From positions 1 to 64,000 of the forward strand of contig JAGFNK010000224.1 of the NCBI GenBank assembly GCA_025769875.1: DNA of 64,000 bases. Direction: 5' to 3'. Under the pieces are notes generated by a model. It saw nothing but the letters and a program-made list of their open reading frames with translations, had not been told where the DNA came from and did not search any database. Each line of letters opens with the position of its first letter. Positions within the stretch are counted from its first letter, which is position 1. Below, piece after piece: positions 32,801 through 46,225 of the stretch. Source of the stretch: Russula earlei. Taxonomy: Eukaryota; Basidiomycota; Agaricomycetes; Russulales; Russulaceae. The translations under genes and the position numbers were made by a program.

Positions 32801-35620
32801 CTCCCATGCTGTCGTCCTCATTCCCTAGAAACCCCTCCTTGGTCTACCCACCTCCCTACTAGGGCAGCTCAGCGTCGTCACGTTCATTGCTTTCGAGGAC
32901 CCGGACGGGTCATGAACTCTTGCCCCTGTCTCCAGCCGGGTCTTATTTGCCTTTGGCCCTATGGCGCGGTCAAACGCTGGAAGACTATTCCCACCAAATC
33001 CCCAGAAAGACCCGGAGGTAAACAAACGGGCAATGTCTCGCCCATTCAAACGGCTTCTCGGGCCTTCAACCGCAACCTACTGGGCAAGTGTCCACCCTTC
33101 ATCGTGCATCATCCTCCATCCTCCTGGCCTTAAATTCTACCCAAGCCTGACTGGGGGAAGAGGCAGAGAAGATTGTCTAGGGTTTGACGGCGTCCAGGAC
33201 CCAAATCGAATACCTTTGGTTGTCCTATTACTTAAAGGCACATCGTCCATTTGGTAACCGACGTATCGTACCCACATTGCTACCCTATTTTATTGCATGT
33301 AGATAGGACTGGCGATGGCAGTGTCTTGTCGCCAGACTGCAGCAGAGTGTAAGCTGGAAGTTTCAACACGTTGCCAGCCGCGGAGGAAGTGCTGGGTGAT
33401 GTTGGCGTCCCGCAAGTCATGCGCGTGATGTCCGAGAACACACACCTTGGGTTTATCGTCTTACGATCCACGATACATTCTTGGGTTTCACGATGGGCAC
33501 TCTAGCTAACTTGACGCTAGTGCATGACAACCCCTACGATGCCGAATCTATCCCAAAGGTCGAAGCTTGATCAGCTTGGATGAGTCACGAACGCAGACTG
33601 CTGTCCCAAACAGATATTGCCAGGCCTCACGGTAATGGAGGTCACCTAGAAGTCGAGCTTATATACCGGAAGTCACATATAGTCACGCGAACGCGAAAAC
33701 GTAATGAAATATATTTGAAGCACCGATTGAACCTTATATTGCTGAGATCAAAGGATTGGGAGATTTTGGACGGGGGCGAACGGCCACATGTGATCAGCCG
33801 AGGATGCCGATTTGAGCGCCAACTCAAACTCTAACATTGTGCGTGACATCTCAACAATTCACAAGAAAGGACTTAAAAAAAAACATGAGTGGACTCCCTT
33901 TAATGAGCACTTTCACCCCCAGGTTGAAAGAGATTTCAATCTTTATTGTTTGTATGCCTACACGTTCTGGAATTGGTTCGGGCGCTCAGAAATCTCATCG
34001 TTATTGCATTACATTAACACGACATCGAATCTCCGCTGCGACATACAAAGTATATACTGACTGTAATGGACGCAAGTTCTATGCAGGCGAGCGGGACTTC
34101 CCGTGATTGGCATGACATTCCGTACCGCGTCTGACACAGCACGAGTAGGCACGTTCGCGCCATAAATCCACGAGGGGCTAACGCCTACCCGTCTCGGGCC
34201 TGGCAGCGGTGGCACCGTGGCCTCGCTGGTACTGTACGGCGCCCGCGCAGTGAAGGGCTGATCATGAGGTCTGGACCGATAGGTCCTGTTTGCCGGTGTC
34301 TGCGAAAAGAGGGCATCGTGGGAAAAAAAAGAGGGGAGACGAAGGGGCGCGGGCATTGGATGACTCAGTCCAAAACTCACAGAATCGACCCCTGCCGTAA
34401 GCCTCCGGTGATCACCGTACGCTGACTCGGAGGAGTCTGGTCACCACTGCTGTTTTATCCTCTTAATGCCATGTTACAGGTGGTCCAATTGGCCAGCACA
34501 AGACCATACGTATGAGCAGCGGCTACAGGCAGCTATAACAATGATATATATTGATCTTTTACTTTTACTTGTGCAGCACTGGCCCATGATGTGAGCACCG
34601 CATTCCATACATAGCAAGTCCTGGATTTCACTCAATAATGCTACTACTCCATTACAACTGTTTTCCCTAGTCCCCAATAAATACATTCATCCAGGGTGGA
34701 CTTTAATTTGGCATGTGTTACATGTCCGTTACTTTCGTGACATTTGTGACTGGCGAGATGGTAGTGGAATGGCGAGTTCCCCTAGGTGATAGTATATCAG
34801 CCAGAAGGCGTGCTGTCTTGTTCGCAAAAAGCGACCATTTCGTGTCCAGGTTGTTCAGAAGGCGGATCGACGGCCCGCGCAGCAAGAACCAAAAGGGGAC
34901 GAAAAAGGCGTTAAATGTTTCCCAAAGCCGATCGAGTCAATGATGGGGGGGCACAAACGATTTGACCAGGGAGGTAGCCGAAACTGTGAAGATTGGTCGT
35001 CGAGTTGTGGACCGAGAAAAAAAAAAAAGGGGGGGGGGTGGTGAGGGGTTCTCTTACACGGTGAGACAGATGTTGATCCGGAGATCAGAACTACATCCGG
35101 CCACAATAGCCGCGGCAGCTGGTGGCAACCTGCAGGTGTGCTCGATATGGAGAGATTACGAAAAGGGAAGGAGGATATAGCGTTACAAGGATGAGGCAGA
35201 CGTCGAAAGCTCGAAGAGACATGGTTGGATTCAAGTTGGAGCAAAGGAGGCAGGCAGGGCGTGATAAAGAGGGACACCCGGAAAGGGAGAGGGTTGTCGC
35301 GCAGTTCTATGATATCCAGTTTCGATCTGATTCGAGCAGAAAGTGCCAGAAAACCGAGAGATGTGTAGGAGAAAGTTGAATCTCTGTCGATTTCAAGTAT
35401 TTTTGTGAGGGCAATCGACTCCCTTAACGGATCTGACTATCTGTCACTCACTCTCGACAGGTCGCCTTGGCGTACAGAGGGACACGTAATTGGCACAACC
35501 TATGTGGCTCAACGGGAAGCAAGAGCCTGAGCGTTAAATCAGCCATCTAACAAATCATCTAACTTCGTGGAACATCCAATGCTGATCGTCGTGGGGCAGT
35601 CGTCAGGACGTCGTCATCAA
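29890..35620. other. gene-poor region
   Basis: About 5.7 kb without a gene I can support. Possible decayed B modules lie at 31330-31402 (SAFVAFDDVRVSVEYTLDLY followed by GTGAG) and 31990-32040 (STLVVFSNVRVFI). Degenerate tandem units occupy 32530-32920. A poly(A)-poly(G) run (A12 then G10) is at 35020-35038. Remaining open frames are short and show no family features. Confidence 0.5.
32530..32920 (+). repeat. degenerate tandem repeat, about 143-bp period
   Basis: CGACGGGGATCACGAACTCC recurs at 32581 and 32724 with similar flanks (TCCGGC..A..GTCA.., CAGAAGCGC, CATCTGAT/ACACCTGAT, GTGTCAC/TGTCAC). A third, weaker unit follows near 32900 (GGACGGGTCATGAACTC). No coding sense is apparent. Confidence 0.55.
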
Positions 35621-35621
35621 A

Positions 35622-38600
35622 TTAGTAAATCTCAAGCTCGTCCCTAGCCGCACGCTCCTTACTTGCACGGCGAATATCCTCCAATCTGATACTGGAACGT
35701 TCACACATCGCACGGAAAATCCCGTTCTGCGCATGAAGAGCTTCGGGCGTGTCGAATTCTGCGATTTTACCGTTGTCCATGACACAGATCCGATCGTACG
35801 AGATGATGGTGCGCAGCCGGTCTACGGCGATTAAGCGGTCAGATAACCCATTGTGTGTGAGAGAAACGAACTTCGAAAGACGTACGGGCGATGCATAGGA
35901 TGGTTCGGTCGTGGAACTCAGTGGTGATGGTGTCTTGAATCTTGCGATCCGTCTCGTAATCTACAGAGGCAGTGGCCTCGTCTAGTATGAGGATTTTGCT
36001 GTCTTTCACCAGCGCACGCGCAAGGGACACGAGAGAACGCTGGCCAATAGATAAATTTGAGCCTTCATCTTCAATAGGGCTGTCTAATGTAAAGCGTGAC
36101 GCGTTTGGCGTTGATTCCCCGGTATCTTCGTCGCGGTCGCGATCGACTTCAGCTTCTTCAGCTTTCGCAGTGGAAAAGCGTTTCGTGTCCTCAACGAGGT
36201 ATGAACGTTTGAGTGCATCCCACAGCCGAGCGTCTTCGTGTAATCCAAATGGATCAAGGTTGGAACGCAAAGTCCCGGAGACTAGGGCACACGTTAGAAA
36301 ACTGGTTCTGAGTCCGGACACATTCCACGTACATAGCGTAGCATCCTGGGGTATGATCGAGATTGCATTACGAAGATCATCAAGCCCAATCTTGGAGATG
36401 TCGATACCGTCGATGTTAATGGAACCCGAGACCAGTTCGACGATGCGAAATAGGGCAACCATGATAGAAGATTTTCCAGCACCAGTCCTACAAGTAACGG
36501 ATCGAATGGATAGTGAATAAGAGCTGAGAAAAACGACCTACCGCCCAACAATGCCTATTCGTTCGCCTCCTTGGACTGTCATGTCGAGGCCCTTGAGAAC
36601 GAGCGGAAGCCCAGGCCGATACCTCAAAACCGCGTCCTTGATCTCCAGCTGACCCTCGCTGGGCCAAGGGGCGGCAGGCTTCACTTCAGGAAGTTCATGA
36701 GGCGGTTCTTGTTCAAGATCACGGGCATAGTAGACAATACGCTCAACCGAGTTCATGTTGTTCTCAACTTCCGCTATTTGCCTGACCATCCATCCAAAGG
36801 CCTGGAATAGAATCGGCTGAGTAACCGTGGGAAGGAAGGAGGCGATGATGCGTACCATCTGTATGGAGAGAATGTACGAGAGGGTGACACCCGTTTGCGC
36901 TGGCGACACAGAAAAACGTGTACCAACGGCGAGCATCGCCACAGTCAAAGTCAGCATCGTCCCGAGAAAGTCAAGCCGTATACCGAGCCATCGCTATTTC
37001 ATTATTTCAGTCCAGAGCCCGCACAGCTTGCCAGAATGAAAGTAACCTGGTTTGTGACGGTCATCCAATAAGCTCTATTCTCGAAGTTGACCCGTTCTTT
37101 GTTTTCTTTGAGGAATCGGTCTTCTTCCTTGTAAGCGCGAATAGTCGCAATCCCCGACAAGGACTCAGAGAAATGGGAGTATACTGACGACCGTAAGATA
37201 GCTTCGAGCCGCTGGAATGTCCCTTGTCAAATGCACCAAAGTGTTATAGTTGTGAAGTACCCACCTTCATCTCCCTGGCACTCGCGCGATAGAAGGCAGC
37301 GGCCATAGCATAAAGGATGAATACGATAGCAACGGCAATGAGGAACCACGGGAGGATGATTGAAATTAGGATGATAGCTCCAGTAATAGTTGAAAGAGTA
37401 TTGAGGAACATGCGGAATGAGTCTGCGAAACAAAGTTACCATAGATGACGCGTTCCGGTCAGGAAAACGAACCAGCCAGTATGTTGTCAATGGTATCTAT
37501 ATCTTTAGAGAATCGGTTCATGATACGGCCAACCGGCTGCATACGATATTCAGCGGGGGAGAAACTCAGTCAGTCCAATGGAGCGCACTGTTGTCTCGAA
37601 GAATGACATCGGGCTGTGCATGACGCGACTAATGGCATCCTTCCAGGTCGTGAGTGGAATAAAATTCCCAATGCAAGAGAACCTACGTGGTGTAACCGCC
37701 TAGAAGCAGAGTATATCACAGCCGCGATGATCATGCCATTCAAAAACCCGGTAACTGCTTGCCCGACGCCGAGTGTTGCATAAATTCCCATCTGGACGGA
37801 GAGTGAGGCAAAACAATGTCAGCGACATACAATGTGATGCATACGTAGAAGCCTTGAGGGCGTGGCCATCGACTATTGTAGAATGGGTTTGGGTGAGAAC
37901 TAGTACTATGAAGGTACGCACCGTTCTTGCCACCAGACAAGCCTGATGCGATGCATGTTGATTAGCGGCTACCAAGTCAGCAGTACTATGGGTATGACAT
38001 ACCAGTACGTCGATAACGTGACCGCCGCCTGCATAAGTACAGTTGTCACGAACAGGGCTGGCAGGAGCACATGCCCATTCCCAGACTGGAAATATTCTTT
38101 GTACACCTGACGATTCACCGCCCCGACATTGCGTTCTTCTGCCTGCATGAGCTGCGCGCCGCGCATCGAAGCTCGTCGCTTCTTCGCATTCTCGTCAACA
38201 TCGGCATCCTCGAGGTCTACAACCTCTGTTTCGGATTCCTTCTGATCCTTCGTGACAAATTCATCGAAGGTGCGCGCAAAATCGCCGCGATTTGCCATCA
38301 CCTCATCGAAAGTGCCGCGCTCGGTGATGCTGCCGTCGATCATGAAATAGATGTAATCTACTTTCGGTATGAAATGGAGGGCATGCGTAACAAGTATCCG
38401 TGTAGAGCCAGAAGTATTGTCGAGGAGAACATTGTTGAAAAGAGACTCGCCAACGTGAGCATCGAGAGCAGAGAGGGGATCCTGGGTATAGACTCGTCTT
38501 GCAATGAAATGTAACGGCATACGGGCCACTCACGTCAAATATGAGAATGTCCGACCCAGAGTAAATGGCGCGACAGACGTTGACACGTTGCTTCTGACCG

Positions 38601-40933
38601 CCAGAAAGAGAGATACCCTGCCAATACACCACGTTTATAAGCTCCTACCGCAGAGCAAGGACAAACGAGACTCTTTCGCACCCTCTCGCCGACCTCCGTC
38701 ATGTCTCCATTCGGAAGCATATCGAGGTCGGCCTCCAGACAGGCATCATGCACGGCTTTCCAATAACGCTCAGTTTCAAAGGGCCTGCCGAAACAGATGT
38801 TGTCACGGATTGTGGCATTCTGGGACAAGATTCAATGCATCGAACTTGGCCAGATATTGGAAAGGTGACTGACTTGGATCCAGGCACTCTGCGAGCAGTA
38901 CGCGACAGATCCGCCGAAGCGTATCGAGCCCTCTAGCTTGCGCATGTCACCGATCAGCCCTTGGAGCAATGACGTCTTTCCAGACCCCACCGCTCCCACG
39001 ATTGCGACGAGCTGCCCACGTGGAATATTGAGGTCAATATTTTTCACCTGGAACAGAACCTCCTCCTTGACCGCTTTCGGTTCCAAGGCTTGTTCCGGCT
39101 TAGAGCTGCTACGACGGTGCTTCTTCCTCTTCTTCTCCTTCTCCTTCTCATTTGGCGGAGGACTGTCCCAGGTGAACGACGCATTTTCAATTTCGACTGC
39201 ATTCATTAGTTTCGGATCCCGTTCGAACGTCTCGGAAATGAGTTCTGCGGTGAAGCAATCCTGAAGACGGCCAATCGCATTGCGCGCATCAGCTATCGCG
39301 CTGAAGGACATAGCTAGTTGGTCGTATGAATGGCTGACAGCGTAGAACATTGAAGCTGTACGGCTTACGTAACATCATCAGGGGCAAGCGCAAGAGCTGG
39401 AACCAAGTCAATGAGGAGAAGATGATGGCAGGCGTAAGTTTGTGAGAGACCGCGTATACCAGGAACGCTGCGACTGAAGCCAACGCGGGAGTAGACATAG
39501 CCACTGCCTGGTTCCCTGCACGAACTAATAGGATAGTCCGTACGTAGCTAAGCGAAGCGATCAGCTGAGATTGACTGGCTGGTACGGTGCCTATGTCACC
39601 TCATCTCATGTTTCCTGTAACCGGCAATTCGGTTCAAGAAGGGGTTCTCCCATGCAAAAAACTTGATCAATTTCATCCCCCCAAGGAGTTCCTGAAGTAG
39701 CTTCGCCCTCTTGTCCGTCCACACCATGGTCTTCCTCCTAGTTTGGAACAGGGACTTCATGATCTTACCTTGTATTGGGGTAAGAATTACGAAGATGGCG
39801 AACCCCGCCAAGGCACTCGGTCCCAGATTGCCAAGTAAGAAGCCAAGACATATCACCAGCTGGATAGGCGCTGTCCAGAACATGTGGAAAAAACCACAAC
39901 AGAAATCTATGCGCGAGACATCGGTCGATATGTGATTGACCAACCTGCCATTAGGCAGGGTTGCCCGGGCGCGGGTAGTCAAGCGAAGAGAACGTGAATA
40001 AATCGCCGTAATCAGTCCGCCCCGGAGTAGAACGCCAGCTGAGGTACCCCGATAGAAAAAGTGGTTCTGACCGAGCGAAGAAATTAATTGTAGGATCACG
40101 AGACCGATCGCGAGACCGATCCCTTTGCCGATGCCGGGTGCCTGAAGACCCTCACGATGAGCGGTGTAAGAGCTAGTCGTGAACTCGATGAGCGACTGAA
40201 TAACGAGCACGCATGTAAGAGGGCGAGCAAAAGCACACCACCATAAAACGGATGTCCCACCTTCAAGACGAGGGGACTCGTTACTTGAGCGGTGTCACTG
40301 ATAATCTTCAGAATGCCTCCAGACCAAAACCACCATTTGATTGCATCATTCATGGCCAGTGTGAGACTGGGGTGCTTCACCCCATCCTTCTCCCGCCAAC
40401 GCCTCAGTCTCTCCTCGCGGTCACCACGCAACAGCGAAATCAACCGCAAACTCAGGGGGGGCTTGATCTCGCCTTTGGCCAGACGCGTGTTATACTCGTC
40501 GGCCTTCCTCCGGCGAGCTTCAAATGAGGTGAGAATAGCCTCGGCAATGACTTCCGAAGACCGCTGTTCCTGAAGTTTCCAGAGATCGGAGGCCTCAAGA
40601 GGACGCGCGTAGCCGAGGGTCATGAGGCTGTTCATCCAGCTAAATGTAAGGAGGCTGAACCACCCAGCAGTCATTTCTGGGATGTAATCAGCATCCTCGA
40701 TGCTCCCTTTCGGTGGCGGTGGATTATCTGGTACAATAAGACCCCTGATAAACCTAGATAACCGTCAGCGCGACAAGTGGTCAGAAGCCAAACACGCACC
40801 TATGAACCCTGCCAGAAATCGAACGACGCGGCGGGTCCCTGGGTTCAATGTTATGGGTTTGTGCGGCGGAAGCTGACTTTTCAAGGTCAGAGTCGCCCTT
40901 TGAGGCGCTTTGGGTGAGACCAGCCTTATCCAT
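35622..40933 (-). CDS. full-size ABCC (MRP/YOR1-type) ABC transporter
   Basis: ATP-driven efflux pump of the plasma or vacuolar membrane, layout TMD1-NBD1-TMD2-NBD2 with no TMD0, as in yeast Yor1. The N-terminus (ATG 40933, MDKAGLTQ) is hydrophilic, followed by [23 protein letters not shown]1 has Walker [12 protein letters not shown] (about 39000), Q-loop YCSQSAWIQ, signature LSGGQKQRV, Walker B DILIFD and, after an intron, [14 protein letters not shown]2 has Walker [13 protein letters not shown] split by an intron at about 36545, signature [15 protein letters not shown], and Walker [14 protein letters not shown]. The H-loop region reads [13 protein letters not shown] and the stop is at 35622. 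A basic linker ([11 protein letters not shown]) sits before NBD1. There are roughly fifteen short introns. All ATPase motifs are intact, so it is probably functional. Substrate is not predictable; Yor1 relatives export oligomycin and organic anions. Confidence 0.9.
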
Positions 40934-41404
40934 GAGAGCGGATCTAGCGTAGATTATGCAGGAGTCCGCAATCTGGGGCCCAGGAAGGGTCGAGGTTGCT
41001 GGAGGGATCAACCTAATAAATAGAGGGCGAAGGGCCGATGACAAAGGGGATATGACGAGAAGGGAACGTAAGTGTGCAACGCCACCACTATCGCTATACT
41101 CCCACGCCCATTTTTCGAAGGAGCAGACAAATCGAGAGTACATAAACCCGTGTGAGCAGAGGGCTTGTAAGGCCTCTGCCACAGAGCAACTTGAACATAT
41201 CCTCCTTTTTTTTTCAGAGGGCGATCACATTAATTCGTGAATTCGTTTTTTATTTACCATTTACCAGATTGGCATAGCTGCAGATGAAAGTTACTCTTAT
41301 CGGTTAAGTGTTCCGATGGGGCGTGACAATCCGTCGGAACAATGTCACAATCCGGGCACGCAGCGGAACCGAAAAATGAAACGGAGATGTTGCAGCTCGC
41401 AGCC
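40934..41404. promoter_or_regulatory. spacer between ABC transporter start and DBP6 end
   Basis: About 470 bp, with both neighbours on the minus strand. It should hold the transporter promoter and the DBP6 terminator. No specific element recognised. Confidence 0.4.
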
Positions 41405-44084
41405 TTACTGCCGGGCCGCTCGGATGTAAGTGTCCTTTAACTTGGCAAGAGCTTCCTGGGGTTTTCGGTCAACATGAAAATTCGGACACAAATCTGAATT
41501 TCTCACATGATAACTCGGGATGAGCGGGGCAAGCTGCTGCTCCGTTATCCGAAGCTTACTTACGGCAGCAGCATGATCGGCCGCCTTAATCATGTTCTTG
41601 AAATGCCGTGCCTGAATGTCATCCTATGAGTATGTGTGCCGGGGTGATGAGTGTATCGGCACCGCAATACCTCTTGTTCCTCGACCAATGTCCAGGCGTC
41701 ACCCGTCCTACCTGCGCGGGCCGTTCTCCCAACACGATGCACGTACTTGCGCATGTCTACTGGAGCGTCATAATTGACAACGTGTGCCACGTGCTTGATA
41801 TCTATGCCACGTGATATTAGATCCGAGCAGACAAGCCTGCATGTGACCATATGTCAACAGCTTTGTGGGTTCAAATGGAAAGATATCCCCCCTGACATGT
41901 CAATCTCTTGAGCCCTGAACTTTTCTAAAATCGACTTGCGCTCGGACGGGCTAAGGTCACTTGAATAGGCTTGCATTACCATAGGCTTCCTGTGTTGGGT
42001 GACACCTCCCTGGCTAGTAGAGCGAGACGTCTCGAAGAACTCGAACAGTCGAACAAGCCGCAGCGTAGATTCAGCAGACTTGGTAAACACCAATGCATTC
42101 GTTATTCCAATCGAGCGAACCAGATGGAAAAGCACAAGGGGCTTTTGGGAGGAGTCGCACACGGTCACGTGTTCCTGCACGCAACAACTTCATTAGACTG
42201 AGAGAGAATGAGCTATGAGAGAGACAACGCGTACTCTCAACGTGCTGGGTATACTAAACTTCTCCATTGCAATACCCAGAACGCCTGATCTTTGATCTTC
42301 GCTTGAGGACTGTACCACTACGTAACTCGGGTCCCTGAGTTCCAAAGCAACGATCCTTCCAGGGTCGCTCATGAGAGTAGCCGAGAACAAAAGTTTTTGA
42401 CAGGAAGACTCTCGCTTCTCGTCTAAATCTGTGTGTTCCGAGGGATTTTGGCTGAGAAGGTGTAAAAATGCTGGGGAAAGTGCATCCGGGAAAGGGATGG
42501 GTGCCTCGTCCTCAGGTGCTGCACCTTTCTCCAAGCGATTCGGGGGACGCGTCGCTGCTAGTACCTGGGCTAGCCAGTCCTGGAACGACTGTGCGAGCAA
42601 CCGATCGGCCTCGTCGATGACCAAGAAACGCAGGTGCTGCAGTGAGAAATTTGGGGTCCCATTCAGGTGATCCATGAGCCTTCCTGGAGTACATATCAAG
42701 ATATCGACTTTAGATGACCCCCCTTGGAGACTGTCTCAGGCACTATTGATCAGTAATACCTCTCAAAGAGAGCTTGCGACTACCTCGGCGTTTTCTCCAC
42801 AAGCTGAGATTGCTCATGAGAGAATGAATGCTGTCCCGTAACAGACGCTATCTATGAAAGGTCGCAAGTGAAGGACGTGAGAACGTGAGAACAATCCTGA
42901 CCTTCAAACCACGACCCTTTGCGATGGCTTCGAAGGTCTCTCTGACTTGAATGACAAGATCACGCGTCGGAAGCACGACCAGGGCTCGTAGACGAGTCAC
43001 CGCGCGGGAGGAGAGAATCTATTCCGCGTAGTCGTTCTCCAATGTCGAGAGTTCACAGGTAACGGGAGGGACACACCTCCACAATCGGGAGAACGTAAGC
43101 GAGAGTCTTCCCGCTCCCAGTTGGGGCAGACACGCAAACATCGCTCGGAGGATCATACGGGAGGTACAAAGACCGCTTCCGACGATCCGAAGGGAGCAGC
43201 AATGGCAGCAGCGCGGTCTGGACTAAAGGTCGTGCAATTTAATCCTAGGTGAGCCCGAAGGGACGTGACACGCACCCGCGAACAACTCCACTATCCCGAG
43301 ATCTTTTAACCTCCCAAGCGCCCTTGCGCTCAGCCCAGCGTTGTCGCCAGAATTCTCGTCGAGTGAGAGTGGCGTGGATAGCGCAGGGTGGACGAGCTGT
43401 GCGCGTGCAAGTGCGCGATCTAAGCCTTGCGAGGCGAGCTCAGACTCTTCCGGAGCACACGGGCGAGAAGGGAGGGGGAAACGCGGGAGCGAAGAAGGGG
43501 GCGGCGTAGGCGTGCGTGTGCGATCCCGACGATCGAGTGACAGGATGGGCGCTGCCGGCGAGTCGGGACCGGGGGCGCTGCCGGAGACGGGTGACGACGA
43601 GCGTGGTGCCAGTGAGACCACGGAACGAGGAGGTGAAGAGGGCCCAGGACCGGGGCTGGGGTCTCTGTCGCTGCCCGACTTTTTTTGGCGTTTGCGAGGC
43701 CGCCGATGGCTGACCGTGGCATCCTCGTCCCCACCCTCCGCGGGAATGAGCGTGTCGCCCTTTCCCTTCCCGCGGTGCCTTTTCTTTTTCTGCGGTCGAC
43801 TCGCGGCCTCCTCATGCCCTGCGTCAGAATCCACCACGTGTTCGTCCCCCCCTTCGTCGCTTTCCGTAAGTTTACCCGGGTCATGGTGCCCAACTGCACC
43901 GTCAGCAGTGAGACCGCTAGACCTCGCCGCGGCGGCTCTGCGATGTTTTCTCCTTTCTTTTTTCGCCTTGAGGTATCTCCTCCTTGCCTTCGTCTTTACA
44001 ATGAGAGTCTTGGGGTGAAAATCGCGCGCAACGTGGATCAGTGACACGACTCACTTTAACCGCGGTTGCAGTAGGAGTTGTCAT
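41405..44084 (-). CDS. DBP6: DEAD-box RNA helicase, Dbp6/DDX51 type
   Basis: ATP-dependent RNA helicase for early 60S ribosome assembly in the nucleolus. The start is ATG 44084 ([10 protein letters not shown]), with an intron then [20 protein letters not shown]. The long basic/acidic N-terminal extension is rich in [14 protein letters not shown] stretches, typical for nucleolar targeting. Motifs: a Q-like region GIVELFAVQ-ALLP, motif [12 protein letters not shown], Ia PTRDLVIQV, Ib [51 protein letters not shown]. The last intron (about 41452-41502) splits the C-terminus, which ends [11 protein letters not shown] at 41405. Motif order, the extended insert between motifs II and III and the C-terminal tail fit Dbp6/DDX51 better than other DEAD helicases. 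Confidence 0.88.
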
Positions 44085-44379
44085 GAGCTAAGCCAGATAA
44101 GACGCGGCTGTCAGGCCCCGGTCAAACTGCGAGGGTTCAAACAATTGTACGGTTGTGCCACCGTCTATTTTTGCGAGATGAACTGCTTCAAGTTCCAGGC
44201 ACCATTCACAGATATTCCTCCTTCATGGCCGGTTGTGAGGACGAGTCGTACCGTTCGTGAAAATAACGATGCATAGAAACTGGGCTACACAAGACAGGGT
44301 AAATAGTTCAGATGATTGCATATCGACACAATACACGTGTCTCTCGTCTCTCAAATATAAATATATCCAATCCATTCCT

Positions 44380-46083
44380 TCAATCATTCGCGAAAAGTTT
44401 CTTCAGGTAGTCTCCGGCGGCCGCCTTGACCGACGGGTCGACATTAGGATTTGACAAGATTTCAGTCGCGAGTTCCGACTTTTGCTTCATCTTGGCGTTC
44501 TGCTGCAAACGTTCAGAGTCCGCTGCCTCGCGCTCCTGGCGCTTCTTTTCCATCTCCATGCGTAGGCGCGAGTCTGCTTCCTCTCTCTCTTCCCTGCGCC
44601 GCAGATACTCGAGCCGCATCTTGCTATCGTCCGCCTGAGCTTGCAACAGCCGCATACATGCAGACACGAGCGTCTGCGCCATGGTCCCTGCATTCGGAGA
44701 CACTTGGTCGGTCGTGCTGGCAACGGGCGTCGTGGGTGTTCCATAGGTAGCCAGGTGATGTTGCGTCACTGGCGCCGAGCTCGGGGTTTGTGGAGGGGAT
44801 GGCATGGCTTCACCTGGGTCAGGGGCGGACGAATAAGGGATGTCATACGTCCGTTCAAAGTGGGTCACCGGAGGTGGGTCTGCCGTTGCGCGGTCAAGTA
44901 CAGGAGAGTCCTCCGTACGAAGAGGGGCCTCCTGCGGCGGTTCATTCGCCGGTGCGTGCTGCAATGGCAATGCAGGTGGACCCATTGGTCGTGGGCGTGC
45001 CGGGGGGCGGCGTACGTTTGGGTCGCCATGCCATCTAAACGACGTTTTAGAAATTCGGTTGGAGTCTTTTTTATTTTTATTTGTTTAATGCAGAAAATGC
45101 GTCTTACCTAGAATGGAATGTCGCATACCATCCCATTCGATGCCAGTGGTCCAAGATCCGTGAAGATAAGTTGCCCACATGAAAGCCCGCTTTACGCGCG
45201 GCATAAATTCGACGTTCGTATTCGCGCAGACGATCCACCTCGCTGTCAGAATCGACGTCGGCTTGTTGCATGCCAGCGGTAAATGTTTCGAACGCATATA
45301 TCTGCTTGAACACTACGAAATTGCGTTCGTAACAGCCCTTGACCGCTAAGAAGGTCTTGCGACCACCAAATGCATCGAGTGCGCACTGTGACGTGTCAAC
45401 ATGAGATGAGGTAAAAGGGTACGACCTCCCATCCCCTGTGAAGAAATGACCCACATCTCGGAAACATGTGTTCTTCTTTGTCCGTAGCGCATCGAAATGT
45501 TCGTCTTCATTCGGACCCATGAGCCAGTTGAACAGCTTCGTCTTTTCCTCGTCCGTCCAATGCCTCGCACCGCCGGCGCCGCCGTCCTCACCGACCTCGG
45601 GATCGTCCGCATCGTCCTCGTAAACATCGGATCTTCGCTTCTTCCCGGTCCCTCCCTGGGTATATTGGGATTCGAGTTGCTTGCGCTTGGACGAGGACGC
45701 TGTCGGTTGGCGATCGACGGGCTGAACAGGCATCTCATGGGCTGCGGTATAGAAGGACATGTGGTCTGCGTGATGAGGCGCCCCAGCATGGTCGGGGGTG
45801 ATGATGTGGGGCCCGGTGTAGTGACTGTGGTAATGAGAGCGAGAATCGAGGCCGACCTGGGAGAGATGAGGATCCAGCGCTTGGTCCAAGGACTGCTGGG
45901 CTCGGATATAAATGACTTCGGTGATAGCGAGGGTTCGCTCACCTGGCCGTTGGGATCTACGTGACCATGGTCGACAGCGCTGTCTGGGAGCGAGCCGTGA
46001 CTAGAGGGAGATAAAGGTGAGAAAGCGGGTTTATAAGTGACGGGAGATCGGGAAGGATCTTGCCTCTGTACTTGAGCAGCCAT
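44380..46083 (-). CDS. SANT/Myb-like nuclear protein
   Basis: The start ATG at 46083 opens MAAQVQRQDPSRSP. An intron follows (about 45951-45905), then the body. A basic segment (SSKRKQ and GKKRRSD, residues about 100-120) precedes an acidic patch and the domain RHWTDEEKTKLFNWLM, with W and hydrophobic spacing of a SANT/Myb helix bundle, then FLAVKGCYERNFVVFKQIY. The C-terminal part (44985-44380) has a proline-rich linker and a long coiled coil (LEYLRRREEREEADSR) ending KKLFAND. The splice joining the two parts (45115-45000) could not be resolved: the best donor (GTAAGA at 45110) leaves a phase that no nearby acceptor matches. It is probably a DNA- or chromatin-binding regulator, with target unknown. 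It resembles, in plan, uncharacterised basidiomycete Myb-like proteins. Confidence 0.75.
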
Positions 46084-46225
46084 TCCTGGTGCGAGGACGA
46101 GCTCGAGCAATGGATTGAACCACGCCGCGAGTTGACCTGATGTCGCTTTCGGTTTGCTTCACTAACGTTTCAGTCGCGCACTGGTCCGTTTCTCCCAATT
46201 TGGTCTCTTCGTGTCACGCATAGAG

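Noticed and set aside
35020..35038. A12-G10 homopolymer run as a structural or regulatory element.
   Set aside because: Simple low-complexity sequence in a gene-poor region, possibly length-variable or a sequencing problem. No further support.
42431..44044. Long plus-strand ORFs (up to 225 codons) opposite DBP6.
   Set aside because: They mirror the charged, GC-rich N-terminus of DBP6, whose minus-strand frame has the helicase motifs and splice sites.
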